Shown in pieces: positions 24,416 through 35,400 of a stretch of 64,000 nt of DNA. The DNA lies in contig NC_059399.1 of assembly GCF_905220565.1 (NCBI RefSeq), forward strand, positions 15,120,501 to 15,184,500, in the 5' to 3' direction. The stretch comes from Melitaea cinxia. Lineage: Eukaryota; Arthropoda; Insecta; Lepidoptera; Nymphalidae. Position numbers and translations under genes: made by a program. The notes beneath the pieces were generated by a model. That model ran no database searches and had not been told where the DNA came from. It saw nothing but the letters and a program-made list of their open reading frames with translations. Numbering within the stretch: position 1 is the first letter of the stretch; every line of letters starts with the position of its first letter.

Positions 24416-25264
24416 TTCTTCCAAGTCACATAGTACCAATCAAGAAATGTAAATAGAAGAAAATAATTTTGCGCCAATCCTATCGTTCGTGATGTAAAAT
24501 AATAAACGTAATATATAAATATTGAAGTAACCATTATTTGATTTCTTTACGATCGACGTCCAATATTTGTTTTAAATTATATTTGCCGAATTTCAGTTGT
24601 TTTTATCAGACAGAATGAGAATTAGATTCTAACATGATATATATCAGAGTGAAAACTTGACTATAGTCACTTGAGCGACCATGGCGAGTGCAAGGACGCC
24701 GAATTATAGGAAGAGAGTTTCAAAATAATAATCGTAGTAAGTCCAGTAGAATCAAGTGTTCATAAGCATCGTGAAAGTATGAAAATGTATGTGTGATCTA
24801 TGCCGATGTTTGTTGCGTGTGTTTGAATTTATACACAGTTATAAATTCTGTGTACATCACAGAAATTTCGATATTTAAAAATATATATAGCTACGTTGTA
24901 CAGATTCACTTCGTTAATAAGCTTAAAGAAATTAATTAATTTTGAAAACAATACCGGTACATGTAGATAATAAAGTTCGTTCGGCTTATAATGAATGTAA
25001 ATTAAGATACAAGAGTACCAAGTACAATCGTCGTAAAATAGCTATCGCTATAACTTTGACACCATTTGGGTATAACATTGAAATCAAAAACCAATTAGTT
25101 AAATATGATAATGACGAAATACATGTATTGTATACTTTTACGTCCATGATAGCTGTTAGAAACTTTCATCCCATAAAGAACCAGGTCGCTGGTCGAATAT
25201 TATCTAAGTGCTCGTATGTCAAACATTCGATGCCTTAACTCCTAGCATAAACATAGTCGTTCGA
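24416..25264. other. AT-rich DNA with one unsupported open frame
   Basis: A 98-codon open frame at 24942-25238 starts at TTG with no recognisable motif and no splice context. I treat it as chance. Nothing else is seen. Confidence 0.4.
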
Positions 25265-25495
25265 CTAGCCCGTTGGCGCAGTTTGTAGTGACCTTGCTTT
25301 CTGTTCCAAGGGTTATGGGTTCGATTCCCACCCCGAGTCTGGGTGTAATATAAATATTTATTTATATATTTATATATGTATTTTTATCAAAAAAAATGTA
25401 GCTATACCAGTTGGCTGTTACCTATAACACAAGCATTAAGTTGCTTACTTTAAGAACAGACGACCGTGTGTGTATTGTGTAGATATTTATTTATT
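25265..25495 (+). mobile_element. tRNA-headed SINE, second family (copy a)
   Basis: Head CTAGCCCGTTGGCGCAGTTT (A box), then B box GGTTCGATTCC at 25319-25329, CACCCCGAGTCTGGGTGTAA, an AT-rich middle and the end block GTTGCTTACTTTAAGAACAG-ACGACCG. The same order recurs at 32071-32280. Confidence 0.85.
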
Positions 25496-25846
25496 TAAAC
25501 ATAGTAAGTTTCATTACAACAGTAGTAAGTTTCATTTAAACCCAAGCTGTGTGGTGTGATACTACAAACAAAACTCAAATTAAAATACCGTTTTTACTTC
25601 GCTATTAAATATCAAACAACCCAGAAATGTATTTTCAAAATATCTTCAGTGGACAGAATTCGATTCAAAAATATCATATTAGAGTTTAGCGAATTAATTC
25701 ATAATAGTGTAGTAAATTGGTACACACAAATCACTTGTCAGGATATTTTGAAAGTATATTTTTTTTAAATATCAATACTTTGACAGTTTTGACAGTTTGA
25801 GAGTTCAATAACAATACTTATATTGGAATTACTAAATTATACTTAC
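25496..25846. other. Intron-like AT-rich DNA downstream of the Beat exon
   Basis: Lies just 3' of the minus-strand exon donor. The small plus-strand open frame (25556-25768) has no recognisable content. Confidence 0.5.
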
Positions 25847-26057
25847 ATCAACATCGATTCCAGGCTGAGCGAAGATTCTCGTGAAAGGGTACTCCTTCGG
25901 CAAGTAGCTGAAGAACTCCTGCCTCCCTCTGTACCACTTTACACTGTACAGTGACTCATTTCCTTCGAGAGTCCATTTACAACCTAATAGCACTGTGTCT
26001 CCGAGTCTGACGGCGGAAGGTGATATTAACTGGACATCTTTTAATGCTATCGTATCT
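25847..26057 (-). CDS. beat: Beaten-path (Beat) family immunoglobulin exon
   Basis: A single internal exon on the minus strand, read 26057 to 25847. It is preceded by a T-rich tract and TTTCAG and followed by the donor GTAAGTAT. It contributes one base finishing a codon, then 70 codons with no stop, and ends on a complete codon. The peptide runs KKDVQLISPSAVRLGDTVLL, then GCKWTLEGNESLYSVKWYRG, then RQEFFSYLPKEYPFTRIFAQ and PGIDVD. This is the first half of the N-terminal Ig domain of Beat proteins: the B-strand Cys lies in LLGCKW and the core Trp in SVKWYR. Beat proteins are secreted or membrane-attached partners of Sidestep receptors in insect axon guidance (family knowledge). The next exon, which should hold the second Ig Cys, was not found. 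The Beat subfamily is undetermined. Confidence 0.87.
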
Positions 26058-26189
26058 GAAACAAATAAAAAAAACTATTTATTGTTGCGTAAATAATTGT
26101 ATTTACTCACAAAGGAAAAACAACCATTTTCAATTTTGCATCGACAATTAATATAACGTCGGTAACAGAAAACATAATTTATTAAATTC
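26058..26189 (-). other. Intron upstream of the Beat exon (acceptor side)
   Basis: The acceptor, read on the minus strand, is a T-rich run ending TTTCAG at 26058-26063. Upstream DNA is AT-rich intron. No other exon of this gene was recognised up to 64000. Confidence 0.6.
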
Positions 26190-26385
26190 GCCTTATTAGG
26201 GATAAATCAAAAAGTACTCGTACTAAAGATCTTGATCAAACTTAAATAGGACCACATGACAAGCGCCGTCTTTCAATTAATAAAGAATTATCAATTAAGT
26301 TCACCCATCAAAAAGTTTTGTGGTAACACATAAAAATACAATCGAATTGAGAACCTCCCCCTTTTCTTGAAATCAGTTTAAAATA
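26190..26385 (+). mobile_element. Retroelement fragment, family 2 (copy b)
   Basis: Carries AAATCAAAAAGTACTCGTAC, GACCACATGACAAGCGCCGT, TTTCAATTAATAAAGAATTA and GAATTGAGAACCTCCCCCTT. Related to 12719 and 44880. It lies inside the presumed Beat intron. Confidence 0.7.
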
Positions 26386-26627
26386 TTCATTTAGTTTTAA
26401 GTTTTCACGATCACAATTTATATGACCTTTAAAAAGGACTTAACAAGATTATAATGTCGAAATTCCCGCCATTCCCCAGTCGTTCCGTAAGCACGGCGTC
26501 TGCAATGTCGTCGAAATTTCAGAAATTTCACAATAATAATCGCGCAAGTCCTGGTTAAATGAAAGTATTAATTTAACATATTTTAATTGCAACACTTCTA
26601 GGCATCACAAAACATTTTTTTATATAC

Positions 26628-26868
26628 AACTAGGTCGTCAAACAAGCGTACGGCCCACCTATGATAAACGATTACCGTAGCTTATAGACGCCTGCAACAT
26701 GAGAAGCATCGCAGGCGCGTTACCGACTCGACCCCTCAATCCCTTCATTAGCTCTGGTCGCCTTGCTCACCACAGGAACACAATACTACTTGAAAGCAGT
26801 ATTATTTAGCTATGATCTTCTGTAAAGTTGGGATGTTTCCCCAGTCGGGCGGCGCCAGATTTCGAAAA
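26628..26868 (-). mobile_element. Retroelement 3' fragment, family 1 (copy c)
   Basis: Reads in reverse: AACTAGGTCGTCAAACAAGC, TACGGCCCACCTATGATAAA, CACCACAGGAACACAATACT and CCCCAGTCGGGCGGCGCC. One of the longest copies of the family at 11462-11692. Confidence 0.8.
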
Positions 26869-27162
26869 GGATATTTAATGCTGTACCCTAACTCAGTTAA
26901 CATAAAAATATAATGAATACTTCGAAACAGTTACTAAAACAAAACCCTATTTATAATTAAAACAATAATACTGAAAATTTGTAATCATCGATCAAAGTTG
27001 TATTGAAATAAACAATATTTTTTTAATGGGAAACCATTAGTTATTATAAAAATAAAGCGCAGATCATTTAATATTAGCAACGCAAAACAGTCTTTTTTAT
27101 TCCCGCTCGGAGTGAATATTTGTATTTATGCTAATATTTATTTCCGTTCTGGTTCTCTTTCC
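26869..27162. other. AT-rich non-coding DNA
   Basis: No feature recognised. Confidence 0.45.
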
Positions 27163-27416
27163 TTGTAAGTTTCCCTAGAGTTCCTCTGGGAGCACGCTAA
27201 GCTATCAGTCCTTGTTGTTACCACACACACCTGATAACGATCGTTATTCATAAAAGCATCAGCCTGTAATATCTCATAGGCCTCTTTCCCCATCTAGGAA
27301 TATATCAGCTAACCAGCAATAGAGCAGCGTAGTAGATTAATTAAGCTCGGATCCTGCTTCTACAGAGTGCAAGAGGTCTATGCCCAGCAGAATTATATTA
27401 CAGGCTGAATCGTGGC
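27163..27416 (+). mobile_element. SINE with an inverted copy of its own tail
   Basis: Forward blocks TTCCTCTGGGAGCACGCTAA, CACCTGATAACGATCGTTAT, AATAGAGCAGCGTAGTAG and TCTATGCCCAGCAG match 19256-19595. At about 27261-27298 the tail is present in reverse complement (CAGCCTGTAATATCTCATAG, GCCTCTTTCCCCATCT) inside the body. Confidence 0.75.
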
Positions 27417-28180
27417 GTGAAATTTTAAATATATCATTGTATGATCAGTTTCAGGTTCGAATACAAAATAAACTAACAACAAATGCGTCCTGTGCATGTT
27501 GAACTAAACTCTGAAATATGTCAAGAAATACGACAAATTAAATCAAATAGAATAGGGGAATTTTGTTCGCGCCAGAGCTAAACAGAGAGAATAAATAATA
27601 GGCGTTGAAAACTACGATGTAATTAGAACAACAACCGTTCTTTACGGTCGCCACCGCCTCTCTCAGTTAAATAATGAAAGCGATTAAATATTGCAATCGA
27701 AATATACAAAGTGCTTCGTGAAATCGAGATATTTTCGGAATTGTCATCCACTTTACAGTACAATTTCAGCAGTATTTACCGAGCTAAGATAAAAGTCCGC
27801 AAACCAGCAATCAATTTCGCAAGCGTAGCTTACAAAAACATTTGTCCGAGAGTCGTATTTTTCTTTTACCGCCATCAACGGACGTATATTAGTACCGTTT
27901 TCGCGTGCCGAGTGCAAGCGGATTATAGATTGCTTTTTTTTTGTTTCCACTTTTCATATATTGAGTTTTTTACTAGCTTATGGCGGATTACGGTGGCGCC
28001 GTTTATAACTTGAAAAACATCACACGTAGGTATATTTACGTAATACATATTAAACTTTTACGAAGAGATGTATTTTATATTTTGGGTTTTTTATTAATCC
28101 ACTATTAATATCGGTAGTTCTTATATTTTAACGTTGACATAATAACAACGTTTTATTTCTTTTTTTCCATAATTAGTAAG
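27417..28180. other. Moderately GC-richer DNA with overlapping open frames
   Basis: Between about 27580 and 28010 the GC content rises. A 100-codon plus-strand frame (27711-28013) overlaps a 65-codon minus-strand frame (27753-27950). Neither shows a domain, signal peptide or splice pattern. It could be an untranslated exon, an old repeat or chance. Confidence 0.35.
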
Positions 28181-28355
28181 TAGTAGCTGTGCCTCGTGGC
28201 TTCAGCTGCATTAGTTTGAGTGAAAACACATTCAATCTTAGCCTTACTCGAAATAGACTATCCAACACAACAACCATTTTCCTATTCTAACTAGTAATTA
28301 CCGAGATTAGCGCGTTCAAACAAACGAAAACACATAATTTTCGTAATATTAGCAT
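28181..28355 (+). mobile_element. RTE-like non-LTR 3' tail fragment
   Basis: TAGTAGCTGTGCCTCGTGGC, then TTAGCCTTACTCG..TAGACTATCCAAC and CGAGATTAGCGCGTTCAAAC-AAAC. This tail is familiar in lepidopteran genomes (recalled). No coding part remains. Confidence 0.65.
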
Positions 28356-29927
28356 AAATAACTGTGTTATAAAAATTCATGTAAATTTGATTAAATAAAT
28401 TATTTTTATTTTCGATTCACATTTCTACGTCGCTTAAACGATATCGCTTCTAGTTTGACCCCACCTTTCACGTACGGACCACAAACAATTACATTACATC
28501 AAGCGTCGCCTGTGCTTTAATGCAATTAGAAGACAGACGGGCGCACGATTTATACCTTATAATTGTATTCTGAGGTGATAATCTGTTTCACAGACACTAA
28601 GAGTATGTTTGTATGTAAATAATTGTGTCAAAAACAAATGAACATCCTACGAATTTAAATAAAGTTTACGAAAAATGCTATTGTTCTTTTTTAATGTAAA
28701 TATTGGGACTAGATAGATATGCGAGAGATGGTTGCGAGAGATTTGAACATAATATGTAACTATATTGTTTAAAATCAGGAGTTACAATAAATATTAATTA
28801 TTGCTATGATGTATTATATGATAGTACCAGCTCCGACCTACTTTCTGAGTCTCGGCGTTAAAATCCATAGCGACATACCAAGACCACACATACAGACCCA
28901 AAAACAAAAAATATTTCTACGAATACAGTTAATATCTACCTCGAGTGAGAATCGTACTCATAGCCACCGTTATTTTCCAATTAAATACACACACGAAAGA
29001 AATCAGAGAATAATACATTATAGTTGAAAAACAAAAAACTGCAAAACTTTACGTTATTGATTATGCTAACTCGGCGGCTACGAACCTATATAAACAACAA
29101 TAATAATCGTAAATCAACATCGATTCGATGCAAGTTATCAAAAATTAATAATAAATAACGTTTCGGTCGTACTGCGCTCGACGAGACCGCACGTCACATA
29201 AATATGTTGCCATTATGCAAAATTTCACCAATTATTTATTGTGACGATATTGAAATATCACCGATTCGTTTAGCTAAATCATATTCGAACTTCATAAAAC
29301 CGAATGTATGTATTTACAAGAGCTATTCAACTAATATGGCATTTTGGCGTGTAGATTGGTAACAAACAATGATTTTGACGATTAATGGTTTTAAGCACGT
29401 AACTTTGTTGGTGTGTAAACTATGTTTAGCAATTTATTGTAGTCTGAAATTCGATATATTAGGGCCTTTATGTTTGTGTATTGAGTACTATACGCAATTA
29501 AGTATGATTGAATTTCGACACGTATTAGACAAGTAGGTAAGTTGTATTGTTTATTCTGTAACATTTCTCTATACAGTTTGCTTAACACAATTTTTGGTAA
29601 CCTTTTCATCTCTCAATATAAAAAATTAGGTACTTCAACATGCCAAGTTAAATCTAAATCCATGTAGTATTTTCAGCGCGATACACGGCTAAGATATTTA
29701 TAAACAATAATGATAAAGAAAAATGGTTTACACTTCAGTGTCGATTACAAAAATATCTCCTTTAGCTTGCCTTATATAATAGGAATGTCTTATGTAATAG
29801 AGAAGAAAATGAATATAGTTTTACATTAGGTATATTTTTTTTATTACATTTTAAAATTATAATAAAACAGAACACATAGCACATAATATATATAATTATT
29901 ACTATATAAATAAGTTAAATCTATAAT
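28356..29927. other. AT-rich non-coding DNA
   Basis: No gene or transposon recognised. Short open frames at 28806-29027 and 29391-29609 lack any motif. Confidence 0.5.
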
Positions 29928-31731
29928 CTATAATATATATAAAAGCGAAAGGTCACTCACTCATCACGAAATCTCCGAAACTATAACACCTACAAACTTG
30001 AAATTTGGCAAAAAGGCTCTTTAAATGACGTAGACATCCGCTAAGAACGGATTTTACGAAACTCGACCCCTAAGGGGGTAAAACGGGGGTTGCAAGTTTG
30101 TATGAAAGTCCTATGTTTTTGAAGTAAGAGACTTGAAATTTAAAATGCATGATCTATAGATGATGAAAAGGTGTCCAAATAATGTATCTTTAGAAATCAA
30201 CTCCCTTTTGGGGTTAATAATATATATAAAAGCGAAAGGTCACTCACTCATCACGAAATCTCCGAAACTATAACACCTAAAAACTTGAAATTTGGCAAAA
30301 AGGCTCTTTAAATGACGTAGACATCCGCTAAGAACGGATTTTACGAAACTCGACCCCTAAGGGGGTAAAAGGTGGTTGCAAGTTTGTATGAAAGTCCTAT
30401 GTTTTTGAAGTAAGAGACTTGAAATTTAAAATGCATAATCTATAGATGATGAAAAGGTGTCCAAATAACGTATCTTTAGAAATCAACTCCCTTTTGGGGT
30501 TAAAACGGGGGATGGTAGGTTGACTCACTCATCACGAAATTTCCGAAACTATAACACCTACAAACTTAAAATTTGGCAAATAGGCTCCTTATAGGGCGTG
30601 TACATTCGCTAAGAACGGATTTTACGAAATTCGACCCCTAAGGGGGTAAAACGGGGGTTGCAAGTTTGTATGAAAGTCCTATGTTTTTGAAGTAAGAGAC
30701 TTGAAATTTAAAATGCGTGTTCTTTAGATGATGAGAAGGTGTCCAAATAATGTATCTTTAGAAATCAACTCCCTTTTGGGGTTAAAGCGGGGGATGGTAG
30801 GTTGACTTACTCATCACGAAATCTCCGGAACTATAACAGCTACAAACTTGAAATTTATCAAGTAGGCTCCTTATAGGGCGTAGACATCCGCTAAGAACTG
30901 ATTTTATGAAACGGGATAAAACGGAGGTTGGAAGTTTGTATGAAAGTACTGTTTTTGAAGTAAGAGACTTGAAATTTAAAAAGTACGCTCTTTAGATGGT
31001 GAGAAGGTATCCAAATAATTTATCTTAAGAAATCAACTCCTTTTTGGGGTTAAAAAGGGGGATGATAGGTTGACTCCCTCACCACGAAATCTCCGAAACT
31101 ATAACAGCTATAAACTTGAAATTTGGCAGGTAGGTTCCTTATAGGGCGTAAACATGCGCTAAGAGCTGATTTTATGAAACTCGACCCTTAAGGGATAAAA
31201 CGGGGGTTGGAAGATTGTATGAAAGTCTTATGTTTTTGAAGTAAGAGACTTGAAATTTAAAATGTATGCTCTGTAGATGGTAGAAAGGTGACCAAATAAT
31301 ATATCTTTAGAAATCAACTCTATTTTGTAGTTAAAACGGGGGATAATAGGTTGACTCACTCATCACGAAACCTCCGAAACTATAACACCCACAAACTTGA
31401 AATTTGGCAGGTAGGTTCCTTATAGGGCGTAGACATCCGCTAAGAACGGATTTTACGATATTCCACCGTTAAAGGGATTTTATTTGGGGTTGATAGTTTG
31501 TATGAAACATATACAGCCTGAAAATAAAACTAAAAATGTGGTATATAGAGGTTTTATAAAAATAACTATTAAATTATACCTTTTAAAAAGTTACTCAGTT
31601 TTGATAAGCATTTCAACTGATTGATTTCAACTTGAACGAGTGATTGAAATAAAAAAATAATTTGCGTTCAACATCTTAATAGTAATGCATATCTTCATTA
31701 CCACGCGGACGTAGTCGCGGGAAACAGTTAG
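29928..31731 (+). mobile_element. Helitron-like element with internal tandem repeats
   Basis: Starts TCTATAATATATATAAAAGC, then GGTCACTCACTCATCACGAA, a lepidopteran Helitron-like 5' end. The interior is about six tandem units. The right end carries a GC-rich foldback (CGCGGACGTAGTCGCG near 31704-31719) followed by CAGTTAGT, a mutated form of the usual CAGCTAGT. The 5' terminal TATATAAAAGCGAAAGG block occurs again at 30216. There is no rep/helicase coding sequence, so the element is non-autonomous. Boundaries are approximate on the right. Confidence 0.65.
29953..31515 (+). repeat. Tandem repeat of about 281 bp, six units
   Basis: The anchor TCATCACG (TCACCACG once) occurs at 29961, 30248, 30529, 30811, 31079 and 31360, giving spacings of 287, 281, 282, 268 and 281 bp. 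Each unit contains CTCCGAAACTATAACA, CCGCTAAGAAC, AAGTAAGAGACTTGAAATTT and AGAAATCAACTCC. Units 1 and 2 are nearly identical; later units are more diverged. Confidence 0.95.
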
Positions 31732-31956
31732 TGTATTATAAAACCAAGTCCCCCAAAGTGTATGTGATTGATTCGCTCAAAATCTACTGAACGGATTTTC
31801 ATGCGGTTTCACCATTGGAGAGAGGGCTCCACCATTGGCAAGATGAAGGTTTACGGAACGGCTAAGCCGATTTTAATGAGAGTTTCACTTGAAGTTTGCC
31901 GGGAAACCTTTGTGACACATTAATTTCAACGCGGGCGAAGCCGCGGGCACAGCTAG
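31732..31956 (+). mobile_element. Second Helitron-like 3' end
   Basis: CTCAAAATCTACTGAACGGA and TTTTCATGCGGTTTCACC, then the foldback CGCGGGCGAAGCCGCG at 31930-31945 and GGCACAGCTAG ending at 31956, followed by T. Foldback plus CTAG is the Helitron 3' signature. It is either a separate element abutting the first or the true end of a composite. Confidence 0.7.
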
Positions 31957-32070
31957 TTAGGTATAATTAGGTATTAGTTTTAAAATTATTGACGTTTACT
32001 ATTTATCGTATTATGAATTTGTACTGAAGTTTTTTGGAGTTTACTCCTTACGAATCGATTTTCATATTTA

Positions 32071-32280
32071 ACTAGCCCGTTGGCACAGTATGTAGTGCTT
32101 AACCCTGCTTTCTGCTCCGGGGGTTGCAGGTTCGATTATATATATATAATTTATATGTATTATTAGCATACAATGTAACTGTACCAGTCGACTGTTACCT
32201 AAAACACACGAATTAAGTTGCTTACTTTAGGAAAAAATGACCGCGTGTGTCAGTTCTAAATATTTATTTATTTATTAATT
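32071..32280 (+). mobile_element. tRNA-headed SINE, second family (copy b)
   Basis: ACTAGCCCGTTGGCACAGTA, GCTCCGGGGGTTGCAGGTTC, an AT-rich middle, then CAGTCGACTGTTACCTAAAA and TTGCTTACTTTAGG. Partner of 25265-25495. The stretch just after the B box is deleted. Confidence 0.8.
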
Positions 32281-32342
32281 TATTTATAAGGCCCCCGTTT
32301 TGAAAAAAATATCTGTAGTAAAATCTAATGAACGAATGACCA

Positions 32343-32446
32343 CGTTACGTTTTTCGTAACGCCATCTATCGCGTAAAGTCTCAAGGCGTAACGACTTTTT
32401 CTAATAACACCATCTCGTCGTAAGGTATCATCGATAGATGGCGTTA
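32343..32446. repeat. Nested inverted repeats (foldback)
   Basis: TAACGCCATCTATCG (32357-32371) is the exact complement of 32432-32446. A smaller hairpin CGTTACG/CGTAACG (32343-32361) overlaps its left arm. Short non-autonomous DNA transposon or regulatory foldback; undetermined. Confidence 0.7.
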
Positions 32447-32504
32447 TTTAATTGGTTTATTTACCATCTGATATGGTATAATCTTTTTATTAGAGTAGTA
32501 AGCC

Positions 32505-32595
32505 TTTTTGTACCTATTTGTGCCTATTTAGACAATTGATCTGAAGAAATAAACTCCAGTCGTGCGTCGGAGCTGACAAATACACTTTATTTTAT
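32505..32595 (+). repeat. Dispersed repeat with AAACTCCAGTCG core (copy b)
   Basis: Contains CTATTTAGACAATTGATCTG, AAACTCCAGTCGTGCGTCGG and AGCTGACAAATACACTTTA. Second copy of the repeat at 15805-15875. Confidence 0.65.
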
Positions 32596-33549
32596 AATTG
32601 ATTAATATAATTTTCTGATGTTACTTTGACAAGATAAGACATTTATTCAAATTTAATCCTACAATTATTTCAAATACAGGTGTCTCGGGTCTCTTAAATC
32701 ACATTAAGTTTACATACTATGTAGTTAATTGAAATCTTAAAACTTTCAACATTTAAGTAAAATTGTATCGAAAACAATAAAAATATTTTTAAAAGGAAAC
32801 AAGATAATGAAAAATTTAACTCGCAATATTTATTGCCTACTCAAACATTATTCAGCGATACTTATGTTCCATTATCATTCACTTAACATGTACTCGAAAC
32901 TTTTTAATGGCCTCGCCATAAACCATTTAAAGAACTGTCCATTTTTAAACGAAACACATTAAGTTTTATTCAATTTTCGAATGTTTGAAACTTTAAGAAG
33001 GTTTCGTATTTATAAGTTTATGCTTTTTATTTATTTAAAAAAAAAAGTTGTTCATTTGGTTAAAACTTTTTCTGACTGATGTGTCACTTGAGAATTTTGA
33101 ATTTCTTTTAAAAAAAAACTAAATAAGTAATATTAAACACGAAAGTACAAGATACTTTGCGGTATATGATCTAATAATTTCGTCATCAAATCATTAGTCA
33201 ATCATAAAATTAGGTTTTGGTTTAGGATGTATAACTTGTACAAACTAATAGTTAAGCATAGATAAGACTAATATAAGCCTGTATGAGAGTAACATATTCA
33301 GTGTATGACTAAATCCTCTATAAATAAATAAAGATTAAATAAAAAAAGGGTATTTAAATGAATGAGTGCTCATAGCTGCAGGCTATAATATTAACAGCCA
33401 CAAATACGAGAGGAACAAATGTTTGTCTTAATATATTTACGATTATCAGTGTATATTTGTATTGATTGTAAGTCTTTTCTGACTTTTGTTAAAGGAATTC
33501 TTCCAACTGCCCGTTGAGTACGAAGCACTTATTTTATTTTATTTTTTAA
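32596..33549. other. AT-rich non-coding DNA
   Basis: No feature recognised. Confidence 0.5.
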
Positions 33550-33735
33550 ACAACTAGGTCGGGAAACAATTGTAGCCTGTAGATGCCTACAATATTACAA
33601 GTATCACAAGCACGTTGCCGACCGTACCCCCAATCCCCCCCCTCCCCTAAGAAGCTATGATCATCTTACTCACCACACGAAACAAAACACTCCTTGAAAG
33701 CGCAGTATTAATTAGCTAAGATTCTTTAATATTTG
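33550..33735 (-). mobile_element. Retroelement 3' fragment, family 1 (copy d)
   Basis: Reverse-oriented: CAACTAGGTCGGGAAACAAT, then an internal loss, then CACAAGCACGTTGCCGACCG and GAAAGCGCAGTATTAATTAG-CTA. Confidence 0.7.
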
Positions 33736-35034
33736 GTGCTTAAAAACGTGTAACGATCACGTATTTCCAAAATAAGTCTGGTCTTTTTATTTAATCTAAG
33801 ATCCACCTCATACCATTCATACGTAACAATATTATCATGTATTAAAAAGGTAAATTGGACGAAAATCGGCTCAAATACGTATGGAACCAAGCACAGCTAC
33901 GTCCATTACCGAAATAGGCCACTCGGCCAATATCGAACCAATTATGCTTTTTATAAATTTCACCAGAATTCAGCACGCGTTCGATATAACGACATTTTGC
34001 ATCACTTTTTTTCTGTTCGAAATTTAATTTCAAAGAGAATCACTTTATGAAGGATATAAATATATTTTTTATTTTGAATACCCTTGATCTTGATAGTGTT
34101 CGTAATTTTGTCGATAGTACTTACGTGGGTAATAATTTAACAGTACTGAAATTATTCAGCAAAAAAGAATGGTGGATTACATATTAACCTCCTTCTAAGT
34201 ACCTTTTTTTTCTTTTTATTCAATGTGTAAGTAGTTTAGGACATAACCTTACTAATACATTTACAGTCAGCCAGTGTTACTGTAGTACGAAATGTAAATA
34301 GTATAAATTATTTTTAATATAAAGATAGCATATTTATATTAAATGAGATTTGCGACCCATTATATTTTATTCATTCATAATTTATTGAATTTCAGAAATA
34401 CGAAATGTTTCCAATAAAATAATTTCCAATAACGTCCAAACTACACTCGGTACGTTGATGTGTTTTCAATATTTAAAGTTTATTTCAGTTACATATTTAC
34501 ATACGAAATTAAAGTAACATATTTTGTAAATAGTATTTGTGTCTTTGTTACTTTTTTATTATCACAAATATCCAAGTCCCTTATTATCCCTAATTGGATA
34601 TTATTGAGTAAAATACAACTTGTTAATACTATGTAACCAATCAGTAATAGACACCTACATTGTATTTCTAGTGTCTATAATAATTTACATTACAGAAATA
34701 TCGTGATGTAATGACGCTGAGGCTTATAGTTCCTCTTTACATTAAGTTCTAGCAGGATGTAGATAATCCTCATAATTCACTAAACAAATCGGGAAAACAT
34801 GTATCTAAACAAAAAATAATTAAATTTGCTTTGAAAAACATTGAAATACGTATCATCATCATTGGCCTTAGTCCGTCTATTGCAGACAATTTAGACAGTG
34901 TCAGACAGACACTGTGTCGCCTAGGACACTCTTCAAGAAAACGCAGAGTTGTCAAAATCCGTAACAAGCAGACAAACTTTTTAATCTCAAATAGATTATA
35001 TTAATGAAGATAATAATCCAATAACTGTCCTGTT
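33736..35034. other. AT-rich non-coding DNA
   Basis: No supported gene. A short block near 34853-34920 (CATCATCATTGGCCTTAG and following) looks like a worn reverse-oriented retroelement tail. Confidence 0.45.
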
Positions 35035-35175
35035 GTATGATATACGTCACCAACCCGCCTGCCCAGCGTGGTGACTATGGGCAAAAACACATGAGTTCAC
35101 GCTATTTTTGGCGTGAACGTGGAGGCCTATGTCCTGGATTGGACTTCGAAAGGCTGCTGTGATGATGTGTGATGT
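35035..35175 (+). mobile_element. GATG-tailed retroelement 3' fragment (copy a)
   Basis: CACCAACCCGCCTGCCCAGC, GTGGTGACTATGGGCAAAAA, GGCGTGAACGTGGAGGCCTA and GGCTGCTGTGATGATGTG. Same order as the minus-strand copy at 39181-39500. Confidence 0.8.
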
Positions 35176-35310
35176 ATGATATATGTATTTTATACATATA
35201 TTATGTATATAGTATGTTTATTATAATGTATTATCTATATGTATTTTATTGCAATATATTCTAAGTCGCATACCAATTATTTTTTTACTTCCTAACTGCA
35301 TTTCTGTTTT

Positions 35311-35400
35311 GTGTCCTATACCCAAAGGTTGTCTGGAAGATTTTATGTTATTCTTTTGTTGTTTCTTTTAATGGTGTACGATAAAGAGTATTTATTATTA
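35311..35400 (+). mobile_element. LINE 3' UTR fragment, family 4 (copy a)
   Basis: GTCCTATACCCAAAGGTTGT and CTGGAAGA, ending GTGTACGATAAAGAGTATTT. Matches 39629-39745 and 63390-63445, with an internal deletion. Confidence 0.65.

Noticed and set aside
24942..25238. 98-codon plus-strand open frame
   Set aside because: Starts at TTG, shows no domain, signal peptide or splice context, and such lengths are expected by chance in 64 kb read in six frames.
25265..25335. Possible tRNA gene
   Set aside because: The tRNA-like head is followed by a conserved SINE body shared with 32071-32280 and does not give a clean cloverleaf.
29953..31515. CRISPR-like or coding tandem array
   Set aside because: Units of about 281 bp are contiguous repeats without unique spacers and lie in an insect Helitron-like element; no open frame spans them.
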